From the NCBI GenBank assembly GCA_021778575.1, contig JAJYCH010000087.1:1-10577 (forward strand): 10,577 bases of DNA, given 5' to 3'. This document shows, in pieces, positions 1-6,233 of the stretch (positions are counted from its first letter, which is position 1; each line of letters starts with the position of its first letter). This DNA comes from Planctomycetota bacterium (GTDB lineage Bacteria > Planctomycetota > Planctomycetia > Isosphaerales > Isosphaeraceae). Under the pieces are notes generated by a model. The model was not told the origin of the DNA. It saw only the letters and a list, made by a program, of their open reading frames with translations, and searched no databases. A program made the translations under genes and the position numbers.

Positions 1-1
1 C

Positions 2-108
2 GCCATTCGCCGGGGCAGCTACCTGCGCGCCTACGTCTACGCGTTCGTCGAGGCGTTCGCCGCGCCGCTGACGCGCGACGTGGTGCAGCGTGCGCTGCAG
101 TCGCCGGC
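2..108 (+). CDS. unidentified coding fragment at the window edge
   Basis: Read in the frame starting at base 2, this stretch is open and nearly every codon ends in G or C, well above the neighbouring genes. The peptide contains the motif SYLRAYVYAFVEAFAAPLTR, a helical-looking segment. No start codon is present, so the gene would begin left of the window. The frame stays open to the stop at 263-265, but beyond about base 110 the DNA is clearly the antisense of the HtrA protease, so the real coding part probably ends at a junction near 106-115. I do not recognise the protein. The segment could be foreign DNA, a rearrangement, or an assembly artefact at a contig end. Confidence 0.35.
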
Positions 109-537
109 CGACGTCCCGATCGAGATGGCTGAGAGTTCGCGGCCGGCATCAACTTTCAGAACGGCCAGGTCCATTTCCTTGTCGGACTGGATGACCCGGG
201 CCGGCAGGTTGGTGCCGTCGAGCAGGTGGACCTCGATCCCTTGCACCTTGTCGACGACGTGGTGATTGGTGAGGATGTAGCCACGGCCATCGATCAGAAC
301 CCCGGTTCCCATCCCGCTGACTCGGGGCCGGGAACTCTCCTCGTTCGAGAACGGCCACCGACTGGTGGAGGCTGCTTTTTTCTCACTCGAAATGCTCACC
401 ACGCTCGGCTGAGCCTTGCGAACCGCGTCGGAAACAGGGGTTCGCCGTGAGTTCGAGTCGGCTCGGGTTTCGGGTGAGAACCCGATGCCCGCCAGACCGA
501 TCAACGTCGCGACAAGCCAGAATCGATCCATTCGCAT
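37..537 (-). CDS. HtrA/Deg-type trypsin-like serine protease, truncated after the catalytic Asp
   Basis: HtrA (DegP/DegQ-like) proteases degrade damaged proteins in the periplasm. From the ATG at 537 the protein has a short charged N-terminus, a hydrophobic stretch (about residues 6-20) and an Ala-Asp typical of a signal peptidase site near residue 26. The mature part has the GTGVLID strand, the catalytic His in TNHHVV (His93) and the catalytic Asp in KEMDLAVLKV (Asp123). Homology ends at IGTS (residues 140-143, bases 109-120), where an HtrA should continue into the segment leading to the GNSGG serine motif. Instead about 23 unrelated residues follow, then a stop at 37-39. The serine loop and any PDZ domain are absent, so the product as read cannot be an active protease. 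The frame is open upstream to 846 but that part looks non-coding. ATG 531 is an alternative start. Family is confident; whether the truncation is biological is not. Confidence 0.75.
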   Translation of the reverse strand: MRMDRFWLVATLIGLAGIGFSPETRADSNSRRTPVSDAVRKAQPSVVSISSEKKAASTSRWPFSNEESSRPRVSGMGTGVLIDGRGYILTNHHVVDKVQGIEVHLLDGTNLPARVIQSDKEMDLAVLKVDAGRELSAISIGTSAGDCSARCTTSRVSGAANASTNA

Positions 538-950
538 CTTGGGCAGTGGCACGTTGGAGCCCCCTAGGCTGAGTCTGGCCAACGATCCGGAACGATTCAC
601 CGCGTGCCCCATCCGCCTGGGCCGCCATGCCCGACCGAATCCGTCGGAGCCCGGCAGGACGGGTCTCCGACGAGCTTTGAATCGGCCTGCTCTCGGGCCG
701 GCTTGCGATCGAGTCGACCTCAAGACCAGCGAGCTTTGATCCTTTCCGTAAGACCGGAAAAGCTTACCCAGGCCCAACCCACCTACGACCCGAATTGTCG
801 ACAAACTCGACCACGATCGGCCGAAGAACCGGGACAATCCGCGCAACCGGAACCTTTCGGAGATTGCCAGCCAATTGACTTCGAGTCGCGCTCGGCGATA
901 GCCTTACCCGTCCCAACTTGATCGCCTCAACGAATCCGGAGAGCTGACCG
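538..950. other. divergent intergenic region without a supported gene
   Basis: This region of about 410 bases lies between the protease gene (leftward) and the small TPR gene (rightward). Open frames cross it on both strands but have Arg/Ser-rich, low-complexity translations and no recognisable domain. A small inverted repeat is visible: TTTCCG at 743-748 against CGGAAA at 755-760 with a 6-base loop. A 10-base perfect palindrome, TTGTCGACAA, lies at 795-804 and could be an operator, though nothing proves it. Confidence 0.5.
875..904 (+). promoter_or_regulatory. candidate sigma-70-type promoter of the small TPR gene
   Basis: TTGACT at 875-880 matches the -35 consensus at five of six positions. 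After an 18-base spacer, TAGCCT at 899-904 is a weak -10 of the TAnnnT kind. The predicted transcript would start near 911, about 40 bases before the ATG at 951. The support is sequence resemblance and position only. Confidence 0.3.
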
Positions 951-1277
951 ATGGCCGACAAATCACCCCGGCGGATCATGCTGGAGAATAGCCTGGCGGA
1001 GGACCCGGCCGACTCGTTTCTTCGCTACGGGCTGGCCGTGCAATGCCTGCGCGAGGGGGATGTCGACGAGGGCCGCGAACGACTTCAGTCGCTGATCGCG
1101 GATCACCCCGACGACACCGTCGCGGCTCACCAGCAGCTCGGCCAGTCTTATCTCGAAGCCGAGGAATTCGCCGAGGCCCGGGCCATCCTCACCTCCGGGA
1201 TCGCCCTGGCGAAGAAACGAGGTGACTGGCACGCTGCGTCGGAGATGGAAGGTCTGCTCACGCAACTCGGTTACTGA
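951..1277 (+). CDS. small tetratricopeptide-repeat protein
   Basis: The gene encodes a 108-residue soluble protein made almost entirely of helices with TPR-like spacing. One repeat lies around residues 19-50 (FLRYGLAVQCLREGDVDEG) and a second around 57-90 (AHQQLGQSYLEAEEFAEARA), with the small/large residue pattern of TPR helices and the usual Gly/Ala turns. TPR proteins mediate protein-protein contacts; no catalytic residues are seen. The start is well fixed by GGAGAG at 938-943, seven bases before the ATG. There is no signal peptide, so it is probably cytoplasmic. Its stop codon overlaps the end of the convergent PfpI-family gene by seven bases. Partner and role are unknown. Confidence 0.85.
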   Translation: MADKSPRRIMLENSLAEDPADSFLRYGLAVQCLREGDVDEGRERLQSLIADHPDDTVAAHQQLGQSYLEAEEFAEARAILTSGIALAKKRGDWHAASEMEGLLTQLGY

Positions 1278-1810
1278 GACTTCGACGTCTCGCGAACCGC
1301 CTCGAACAGCCCGATCATGAACGCCGGCAAGTCATCGGGGTTTCGGCTCGTCACGATATTTCGATCGCGGACGCAAGCGGCGTCTTCCCAGATTCCACCG
1401 GCGTTCTCGACATCGTCGCGGATCGCGTAAAAGCCGGTCATCCGCCGGCCTTTGATCACCTTCGTCGAGCAGAAGACCCAGGGGCCGTGGCAGATTGACC
1501 CGACCACCTTATCCTGGATGATGGCGTCGCGAACCAGCGCGATCATCGATGGATGACGGCGCATGTGGTCGGGGGCATAGCCTCCCGGGACGATCACGAC
1601 GTCGAAGTCCGCCGCGCTGACATCGGTCGAGGCGACGTCGGATTTCGCGGGGTAGCCATGCTTCGAGAGATAGGTCTCGCCCGCCTTTGGCCCCACGAGC
1701 GAGACTTTCATCCCCGCTTCCCGGCACCGGAGGACCGGATACCAGAGTTCCAGATCCTCGTAGATTTTCTCCACGAGAACTGCCACGCGTTTCCCTTGAA
1801 TTTGATCCAT
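1271..1810 (-). CDS. PfpI/DJ-1 family protein (class I glutamine amidotransferase-like)
   Basis: This 179-residue protein has the full layout of the PfpI/YhbO branch of the DJ-1 superfamily, whose members are reported as proteases, glyoxalases or deglycases and general stress proteins. The first strand VAVLVEKIYEDLELWYP holds the conserved Glu (Glu18). VVIVPGGYAPDHMRR (about 71-85) is the conserved loop, and SICHGPWVF carries the nucleophilic Cys107 and adjacent His108 of the elbow. TSRNPDDLPAF matches the conserved C-terminal region. Length is normal for the family. The start at 1810 gives the expected N-terminus; an in-frame start at 1879 would add a non-conserved extension over a hairpin. 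The ribosome binding site is weak (GGGA about nine bases upstream). It follows the epimerase gene by 74 bases on the same strand and ends overlapping the convergent TPR gene. The family is clear; the exact activity cannot be decided. Confidence 0.9.
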   Translation of the reverse strand: MDQIQGKRVAVLVEKIYEDLELWYPVLRCREAGMKVSLVGPKAGETYLSKHGYPAKSDVASTDVSAADFDVVIVPGGYAPDHMRRHPSMIALVRDAIIQDKVVGSICHGPWVFCSTKVIKGRRMTGFYAIRDDVENAGGIWEDAACVRDRNIVTSRNPDDLPAFMIGLFEAVRETSKSQ

Positions 1811-1854
1811 GTTGCGAAGTCCCGGGTTGTCTGACAAACGGTGATATTCGAGAT

Positions 1855-1873
1855 TCCGACCAAAGTGGTCGGA
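1855..1873 (-). terminator. perfect hairpin between the epimerase and PfpI genes
   Basis: TCCGACCA (1855-1862) pairs perfectly with TGGTCGGA (1866-1873) around a three-base loop, giving an 8-pair stem 12 bases after the epimerase stop codon. No T-tract follows on the minus strand, so it may be an attenuator or an RNA-stabilising hairpin rather than a classical terminator. It would separate expression of the PfpI gene from the epimerase gene. Confidence 0.35.
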
Positions 1874-1884
1874 CGGCACGCTGC

Positions 1885-2913
1885 TCAGGCGGGCACGGCG
1901 ATCGCGGTTGACTCGGTTCTCGACTTCAAAAACTCCGCCATCGCCGCTTCCAAACCTTGCTCGGTTGTATACGGCGGCTCGTAACCGAGCACTTTCCGGG
2001 CCTTGGCGATCGAATAATCAAGGTTCAGCCCGAGGAACTTGTAGCGGGCCTTGTTGACCAGGGGAGGCGTCGTCAAACCTTTACGCTTCGCCCGACGTTC
2101 GAGAAGCACGGCCAGGGTCCATGCCAGCCAGAGGGGAATCCTGCGACGAGGCGGCTTGAGACCCGCCAGTTCCGCCACCTTGCCGATGAATTGCTTCTTG
2201 CTCACCCGAGGGCCGTCGGTGACGTTGAAGACTTCGCCGACAGCGGCGGGAGTTTCGGCGGCGAGGAAAATCGCGTGAACCAGATTCTTCACATAAATGC
2301 AATTCAGGGCCTGTTCGCCCGACCCGAAGTAGGCGAATCGGCCGGTCGTGAGCGAATTCACCAGCTTGGGCAGGACGGTCCGGTCCCGTTCGCCGTAAAT
2401 GAACCCAGGGCGAACGACCGTCAGTGGCAAGCCTCGATCCTTGACATACGAGAGTGCCAGGGCCTCGGCCTCGACCTTGGAACGGGTGTAGCCGTCGAGC
2501 GCTTCGGCCGCCGGCGGTGTTGTTTCATCGGTCCCGAAATGGTCGCGCCCCTCGTAAACTCCGAGCGAGCTGACGTGGACAAATTTCTCGACCTTGGCGT
2601 CACTCGCGGCATCGAGCAGCAGCTTCAGCGCCGCGACGTTGAGCCGACGAAATTCCTCCAGCGTTCCCCAGTCGCCGACCTTTGCCGCGCAATTGAAAAC
2701 CCAGTCGGCTCCTTCGACACCCGAACGGAGCGCCGCCGCGTCTTCGAGATCTCCGGCGACCTTCTCGACGCCCATCGAGTCCAGCCAGCGCGTATCGCTG
2801 GAACTCCGAACCAACGCCTTGACTCGAAATCCACGCTTCAAGGCTTCCTCAACCGCGTGACTGCCGACCAGTCCCGTCGCACCCGTGATGAACAGCGTCT
2901 TCGGTTCGCTCAT
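1885..2913 (-). CDS. NAD-dependent epimerase/dehydratase family protein (extended SDR)
   Basis: This 342-residue protein has the features of an extended short-chain dehydrogenase/reductase acting on nucleotide sugars, sterol-like or other small hydroxy/keto substrates. The Rossmann motif TGATGLVG is at residues 10-17 and the NAD-site NCAAKVGDWG near 74-83. The active-site Ser is in HVSSLGVY (Ser115/116), and the catalytic pair is Tyr142 and Lys146 in GYTRSKVEAE. RPGFIYGERDR is the usual substrate-side motif. A hydrophobic, basic stretch late in the protein (PLWLAWTLAVLLERRAKR) resembles the 3-beta-HSD-like branch and could touch membrane. The start at 2913 is supported by GGAG five bases upstream; a TTG at 2928 lies in frame but would take that site into the coding region. 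It sits 113 bases after the aldolase gene on the same strand, with its own candidate promoter. Substrate unknown. Confidence 0.88.
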   Translation of the reverse strand: MSEPKTLFITGATGLVGSHAVEEALKRGFRVKALVRSSSDTRWLDSMGVEKVAGDLEDAAALRSGVEGADWVFNCAAKVGDWGTLEEFRRLNVAALKLLLDAASDAKVEKFVHVSSLGVYEGRDHFGTDETTPPAAEALDGYTRSKVEAEALALSYVKDRGLPLTVVRPGFIYGERDRTVLPKLVNSLTTGRFAYFGSGEQALNCIYVKNLVHAIFLAAETPAAVGEVFNVTDGPRVSKKQFIGKVAELAGLKPPRRRIPLWLAWTLAVLLERRAKRKGLTTPPLVNKARYKFLGLNLDYSIAKARKVLGYEPPYTTEQGLEAAMAEFLKSRTESTAIAVPA

Positions 2914-2955
2914 GATCGCTCCGGACAATCGGCAGACTTGGTTTTGTCGAGATTA

Positions 2956-2984
2956 AATCTACCTCTCAAAAGCCCAAGCGTCAA
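2956..2984 (-). promoter_or_regulatory. candidate sigma-70-type promoter of the epimerase gene
   Basis: On the minus strand TTGACG (2984-2979) and TAGATT (2961-2956) are separated by exactly 17 bases. They match the -35 and -10 consensus at five and four positions. The start of transcription would fall near 2949, leaving about 36 bases of leader before the ATG at 2913. This suggests the epimerase can be transcribed apart from the aldolase. Confidence 0.42.
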
Positions 2985-3026
2985 AGTGACCGGATTGCCC
3001 TGCTGAATTGAAAAACAACTGTTCGT

Positions 3027-3800
3027 TCACTCAAAAAACGATTCATAACGAGCCTTCGTCGAACGAATTCCGGCGTGGATGATGTGGTTATCGAACGCCA
3101 GGACGAACATCTGACAGCCCCAGCCGCGCATTCGCTCGGCGTACTCGGGTCCTCGTGGGACGATCCCCCACGGTTTGCCAGCTTCGGCACAAGCCCGGGC
3201 GATGGCTTCAATGGCGTCGAGGCATTTCGGGTTCTCGAAGTCGCCCGGAACACCCATCACCTGCCTGATATCGGCCGGGCCGACGAACAGGAGATCGACG
3301 TCCGGAATCGCGGCGATCTCGGCCACGCTGGCCATCGCCGACGCCGTCTCGATCTGGATTCCCACGAAGGTTTCGGCGTTGGCCTGGACGACATATTCGG
3401 GATAGGGAGTAAGCCCGAACCGGCCGTCACGATTGCCGCCGTTCATCCCGCGTTCGCCTCGCGGATAGAATTTCGACCAGCGGACTGCCTGTTCCGCTTC
3501 CTCGGGAGTCCGGACCATGCTGATCATGACGCCCCCGGCCCCGGCTTCAAGCGAGCGCATGATCGACGCGTAATCGGTCGCGGGCTGGCGAACGAAGTGG
3601 TCGAGCCCGTAGTGCCGCGAGGCCATGGTCGCCAGTTCGATCTCCTTCATGCTCAAACCGGCATGCTCGGCGTCGAGCCAGAGGGCGTCGAAGCCGCCAT
3701 GCTCGCCGACGATCTCGATGATCTTGGGATGGAAAAGCTGTCCGACGCCGAACATCCGGACAAGCTTGCCGTCGGCGAGAAGTTGTTTGATCCTGGGCAT
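3027..3800 (-). CDS. HpcH/HpaI family aldolase (class II, divalent metal)
   Basis: This 257-residue protein belongs to the HpcH/HpaI aldolase/citrate lyase family. Its members cleave or form 4-hydroxy-2-oxo acids (for example 4-hydroxy-2-oxoheptanedioate or 2-keto-3-deoxy-rhamnonate) to pyruvate and an aldehyde. Visible motifs line up with E. coli HpaI: FDALWLDAEHAGLS with His46 (HpaI His45), VRQP with Arg71 (HpaI Arg70), and EAGAGGVMI. The metal ligands are Glu151 in GIQIETASAM and Asp177 in FVGPADIRQ (HpaI Glu149 and Asp175). Length is close to the family norm and there is no signal peptide, so it is cytoplasmic. The start at 3800 gives the expected N-terminus (a KQLLADGKLVRMFGV-type start), though the ribosome binding site is weak. 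It is divergent from the 2-hydroxyacid dehydrogenase with a 102-base shared promoter region, which suggests a linked 2-oxo acid pathway. The substrate cannot be told. Confidence 0.9.
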   Translation of the reverse strand: MPRIKQLLADGKLVRMFGVGQLFHPKIIEIVGEHGGFDALWLDAEHAGLSMKEIELATMASRHYGLDHFVRQPATDYASIMRSLEAGAGGVMISMVRTPEEAEQAVRWSKFYPRGERGMNGGNRDGRFGLTPYPEYVVQANAETFVGIQIETASAMASVAEIAAIPDVDLLFVGPADIRQVMGVPGDFENPKCLDAIEAIARACAEAGKPWGIVPRGPEYAERMRGWGCQMFVLAFDNHIIHAGIRSTKARYESFFE

Positions 3801-3837
3801 GTTGGTGAATTCCCGCGAACTCGATCAGTAACCGTCC

Positions 3838-3866
3838 TTGAACCTACCCGCCCGATCAGCGATAAC
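3838..3866 (+). promoter_or_regulatory. candidate promoter of the dehydrogenase-glycosyltransferase pair
   Basis: TTGAAC (3838-3843) and GATAAC (3861-3866) are separated by 17 bases, each matching four of six consensus positions. They lie in the 102-base gap between the divergent aldolase and dehydrogenase genes. The transcript would start about 30 bases before the ATG at 3903. Moderate resemblance only. Confidence 0.3.
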
Positions 3867-3902
3867 CAAGAGGCGACTGAGTTTCCCCACCGAGAACCAC
3901 GC

Positions 3903-4889
3903 ATGAAAGTCCTGATCGCCGACTTCCTCGAAGACGACTCGATCGAAGCGCCCGTTTTACAAGGAGTCGCGAAGACCGAAGTCATTCGAGGCCATCACGA
4001 ATCGGATCTCTTTCCGTTCCTGGCCGAAGCCGACGCGATCCTTCTCTTCCACGACGTCGAGCGAATGAGCGACGCAACCTTCGAGGTCGCCAGGCGTTGC
4101 AAGGTCGTGGTCCGGGCCGGGGTGGGTTACAACAATGTCGACCTCGAAGCAGCGGGCCGTCGCGGGATCGCGGTCTGCAATGTTCCCGATTACGGGACCG
4201 AAGAAGTGGCCGACCATGCGATGATGCTCTTGCTCGCGGTCGCTCGGCACTTGCGGATCCAGGATAGCGACATGAGGGCCGGCAAGTGGGACTACCTGGC
4301 GGGGCGGGACACTCCCCGGCTTCGAGGCAAAACTCTGGGCATTATCGGTTGCGGGCGAATTGGATCAGCGATGGCCCTCCGGGCCAAGGCGTTCGGGCTC
4401 GACGTGGTTTTCTATGACCCCAGGATACCGCCCGGTCTCGACAAGGCGCTCGGAATCCGCCGCGTTTTTGAGCTCGAAACTCTTCTCGAACAGAGTCACG
4501 TCGTCAGCTTGCACTGTTTTCTCGACGACAAGTCGCACCACTTGATCAATCGAGAGGCGCTTGCCAGAATGCGAACCGGTTCGATCCTGATCAACACCGC
4601 GAGGGGGCCGGTTGTTGACCAGGAGGCACTGATCGAGGCGCTCGAATCCGGGCATTTGCTCGGCGCGGGGCTTGACGTCTTCGAGCACGAACCACTCTCC
4701 GACGATCGGCTCCAAAGTCACCCCCGGGTGATTCTGACACCTCATTCCGCGTTTTACAGCATCGAAGGATTCATCGAGTTACGAACCAAGGCCGCCGAGG
4801 AAGTCCGCCGGGTTCTGCTGGGAGAGCCGCCGCGAAACCTGGTCAATCGCGGAATGTTGGTTGATCCCCGGATCACCTTGCCGTCATGA
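3903..4889 (+). CDS. D-2-hydroxyacid dehydrogenase, CtBP-like (C-terminal binding protein family)
   Basis: This 328-residue NAD(H)-dependent enzyme of the D-isomer 2-hydroxyacid dehydrogenase family would interconvert a 2-oxo acid and a D-2-hydroxy acid. The N-terminal substrate domain holds RAGVGYNNVD (71-80). The nucleotide domain has the Rossmann loop GCGRIG (149-154) with the acidic residue Asp172 in YDP that favours NAD. Catalytic residues are Arg234 (NTARGPVVD), Glu263 (FEHEP) and His281 (TPHSAFYS). The last motif, with a Tyr-Ser after the His, is typical of the CtBP-like branch rather than phosphoglycerate dehydrogenase, and no ACT domain follows. The start at 3903 matches the expected MKVLIAD N-terminus. 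The frame is open another 276 codons upstream, but that part is the antisense of the aldolase. It overlaps the glycosyltransferase gene by ATGA, so the two are translationally coupled. Substrate unknown; hydroxypyruvate/glyoxylate-type acids are possible. Confidence 0.92.
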   Translation: MKVLIADFLEDDSIEAPVLQGVAKTEVIRGHHESDLFPFLAEADAILLFHDVERMSDATFEVARRCKVVVRAGVGYNNVDLEAAGRRGIAVCNVPDYGTEEVADHAMMLLLAVARHLRIQDSDMRAGKWDYLAGRDTPRLRGKTLGIIGCGRIGSAMALRAKAFGLDVVFYDPRIPPGLDKALGIRRVFELETLLEQSHVVSLHCFLDDKSHHLINREALARMRTGSILINTARGPVVDQEALIEALESGHLLGAGLDVFEHEPLSDDRLQSHPRVILTPHSAFYSIEGFIELRTKAAEEVRRVLLGEPPRNLVNRGMLVDPRITLPS

Positions 4890-5872
4890 AAGTTGCCGAT
4901 TCTCAACCAATGAGGATCTCGGTCGCCCTCTGCGTTTATAACGGTGAGCGCTACCTGCCCGAGCAACTGGAAAGTATCATCCGCCAGGACCGAATTCCTG
5001 ATCAGATCATCCTTTGCGACGATCGGTCGACCGACCACTCGGGCGCGATCCTGGACCGGTTCGCAGGCGAGGCGAACTTACCGGTTCGCGTGGTCCGGAA
5101 CCGGGAAAATCTCGGCGTCGCGCGGAACTTCGAACAAGCCATGACTCTGGCCGATGGCGACCTGATCGTCACCGCAGATCAGGACGACGTCTGGTATCCG
5201 CGCAAATTGACCCGGATCGAAGAGACATTCCGGTCGGAGCCCGATACCGGGCTAGTTTTTTCCGACGCCGACTTGATCGACGCCGAGGGCAAGCCCCTGG
5301 GATCGCGACTCTGGCAGTCGATCCGGTTCAACGAGGCAAACCGCCGCCGAATGACCGACGACGACCCATTCTTGATCCTCTTGAAGCGTCCGGTAATCAC
5401 GGGGGCGACGATGGCGTTCCGCTCTCATTATCGTTCGCTCGTGCTACCGATCGCGTCGGGTTGGCTGCATGACGAATGGATCGGCCTGATGATCTCCAGC
5501 GTGGCAAAAATACGACCCATCGCCGAACCTTTGATGCAATATCGCCGCCACTCGAACAATCAAGTGGGGGTGATTGGGCTAAATGCGCTCGATCGGGCCA
5601 GAACGACCCTGGGTCGTCCGCGACAGGCCCTGCTTGACCGAGCCTTGAATTTCGAACGGCTTCGCGAAGTCCTGAGAGAACGGGTTGCTGGTCGGCCGGA
5701 TCTCGTTTCCGCACTGGAAGAAAAGTTGGTTCACGACCGGGCAAGAGGTTCTCTTCCCGGTTCCAGGCTCCAGAGAATTCCCGGGATTTTTCGTGAGTTG
5801 GCTTCGTTTCGCTACGCGAAGTTCTCGGGTCATCCCCTCAGTTTCGTCAAGGATTTCCTCTCGGAGAACTGA
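4886..5872 (+). CDS. family 2 glycosyltransferase (GT-A fold)
   Basis: This 328-residue protein is a GT2 inverting glycosyltransferase that would transfer a sugar from a nucleotide sugar to a cell-envelope glycan, glycolipid or protein at the cytoplasmic face. The N-terminus ISVALCVYNGERYLPEQLES and the CDDRSTD loop (44-50) are the classical nucleotide-binding start. TADQDDVWYP (96-105) contains the metal-binding DxD-type motif (Asp98-Asp100/101). TGATMAFR and the downstream LHDEW (Asp196, Glu197) provide the acceptor site and catalytic base, and MQYRRHSNN is the usual end of the core. This arrangement is like rhamnosyltransferase-type GT2 proteins of O-antigen clusters. The C-terminal 90 residues are basic, helical and without transmembrane segments. 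The start ATG overlaps the dehydrogenase stop (ATGA at 4886-4889); Met9 at 4910 is an alternative. Acceptor and donor unknown. Confidence 0.9.
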   Translation: MKVADSQPMRISVALCVYNGERYLPEQLESIIRQDRIPDQIILCDDRSTDHSGAILDRFAGEANLPVRVVRNRENLGVARNFEQAMTLADGDLIVTADQDDVWYPRKLTRIEETFRSEPDTGLVFSDADLIDAEGKPLGSRLWQSIRFNEANRRRMTDDDPFLILLKRPVITGATMAFRSHYRSLVLPIASGWLHDEWIGLMISSVAKIRPIAEPLMQYRRHSNNQVGVIGLNALDRARTTLGRPRQALLDRALNFERLREVLRERVAGRPDLVSALEEKLVHDRARGSLPGSRLQRIPGIFRELASFRYAKFSGHPLSFVKDFLSEN

Positions 5873-5917
5873 CGAGCGCCAATTCGTTCTGGAAAGGCTC
5901 CCAGGAATCTTTGCAAT

Positions 5918-5946
5918 TATTTTTGAATAGCCGCGAACCTTACAAT
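5918..5946 (+). promoter_or_regulatory. candidate promoter in an AT-rich patch after the glycosyltransferase
   Basis: The 5911-5946 patch is far more AT-rich than its surroundings. It contains TACAAT at 5941-5946, a good -10 match (five of six). A weak -35, TTATTT at 5918-5923, lies 17 bases upstream. A transcript from here would begin near 5953 and carry a leader of about 280 bases to the small gene at 6234. Confidence 0.35.
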
Positions 5947-5981
5947 CGTCTACGCTGTCAGATCGGCGAGCAGACGGAGAA

Positions 5982-6217
5982 CGACCTTCATACGGTCGCC
6001 CTTCGAGACTGTTGCCGGATTGATCCGACCGAGGCGCGTTGCCCGGTCGGCGGACTCAAGGAATAGGGAACTTAGCGAACCTTATCCGACCAGTCTTTTT
6101 GAACGAAGGGTAATTTACCTTCCTTCGTTGTCTCGGCCGGACCGACGAATTGTCGGCCCTGCCTCGCCCGACGGCCCATCGCCGCTTGGGCGTCTCCAAC
6201 CCGCCTGTTTGGGGCGG
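5982..6217 (+). promoter_or_regulatory. candidate structured RNA leader with serial hairpins
   Basis: Six inverted repeats follow one another before the ATG at 6234. They are: CGACC/GGTCG (5982-5998); CCGACCG/CGGTCGG (6025-6050) with three further pairs after a bulged A; AACGAAGG/CCTTCGTT (6102-6129); CCGAC/GTCGG (6142-6156); GCCCA/TGGGC (6174-6191); and CCGCC/GGCGG (6201-6217), the last ending only four bases before the ribosome binding site. The 6102 stem has no T-tract after it, so it is not an obvious terminator. A second stem, CGGAT/ATCCG (6016-6027), would compete with the 6025 stem. Known riboswitch cores were looked for by eye and not recognised. It may be a leader, an independent small RNA, or several unrelated repeats. 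Confidence 0.3.
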
Positions 6218-6233
6218 AAGTGAGGGTCTTGCC

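Noticed and set aside
538..846. Upstream extension of the HtrA frame by about 100 codons.
   Set aside because: The translation is Arg/Ser-rich with no domain, and a proper signal peptide begins at 537.
1276..1291. GAGAC/GTCTC hairpin at the tail-to-tail overlap of the TPR and PfpI genes.
   Set aside because: It has only five pairs and no T-tract, and it lies inside coding sequence, so chance is the simpler explanation.
1957..3006. A 349-residue + strand open frame.
   Set aside because: It is the antisense shadow of the epimerase gene, whose motifs are unambiguous on the minus strand.
3075..3902. A 276-codon in-frame upstream extension of the dehydrogenase.
   Set aside because: It is exactly antisense to the aldolase gene, has no domain signal, and the dehydrogenase family begins at the Met at 3903.
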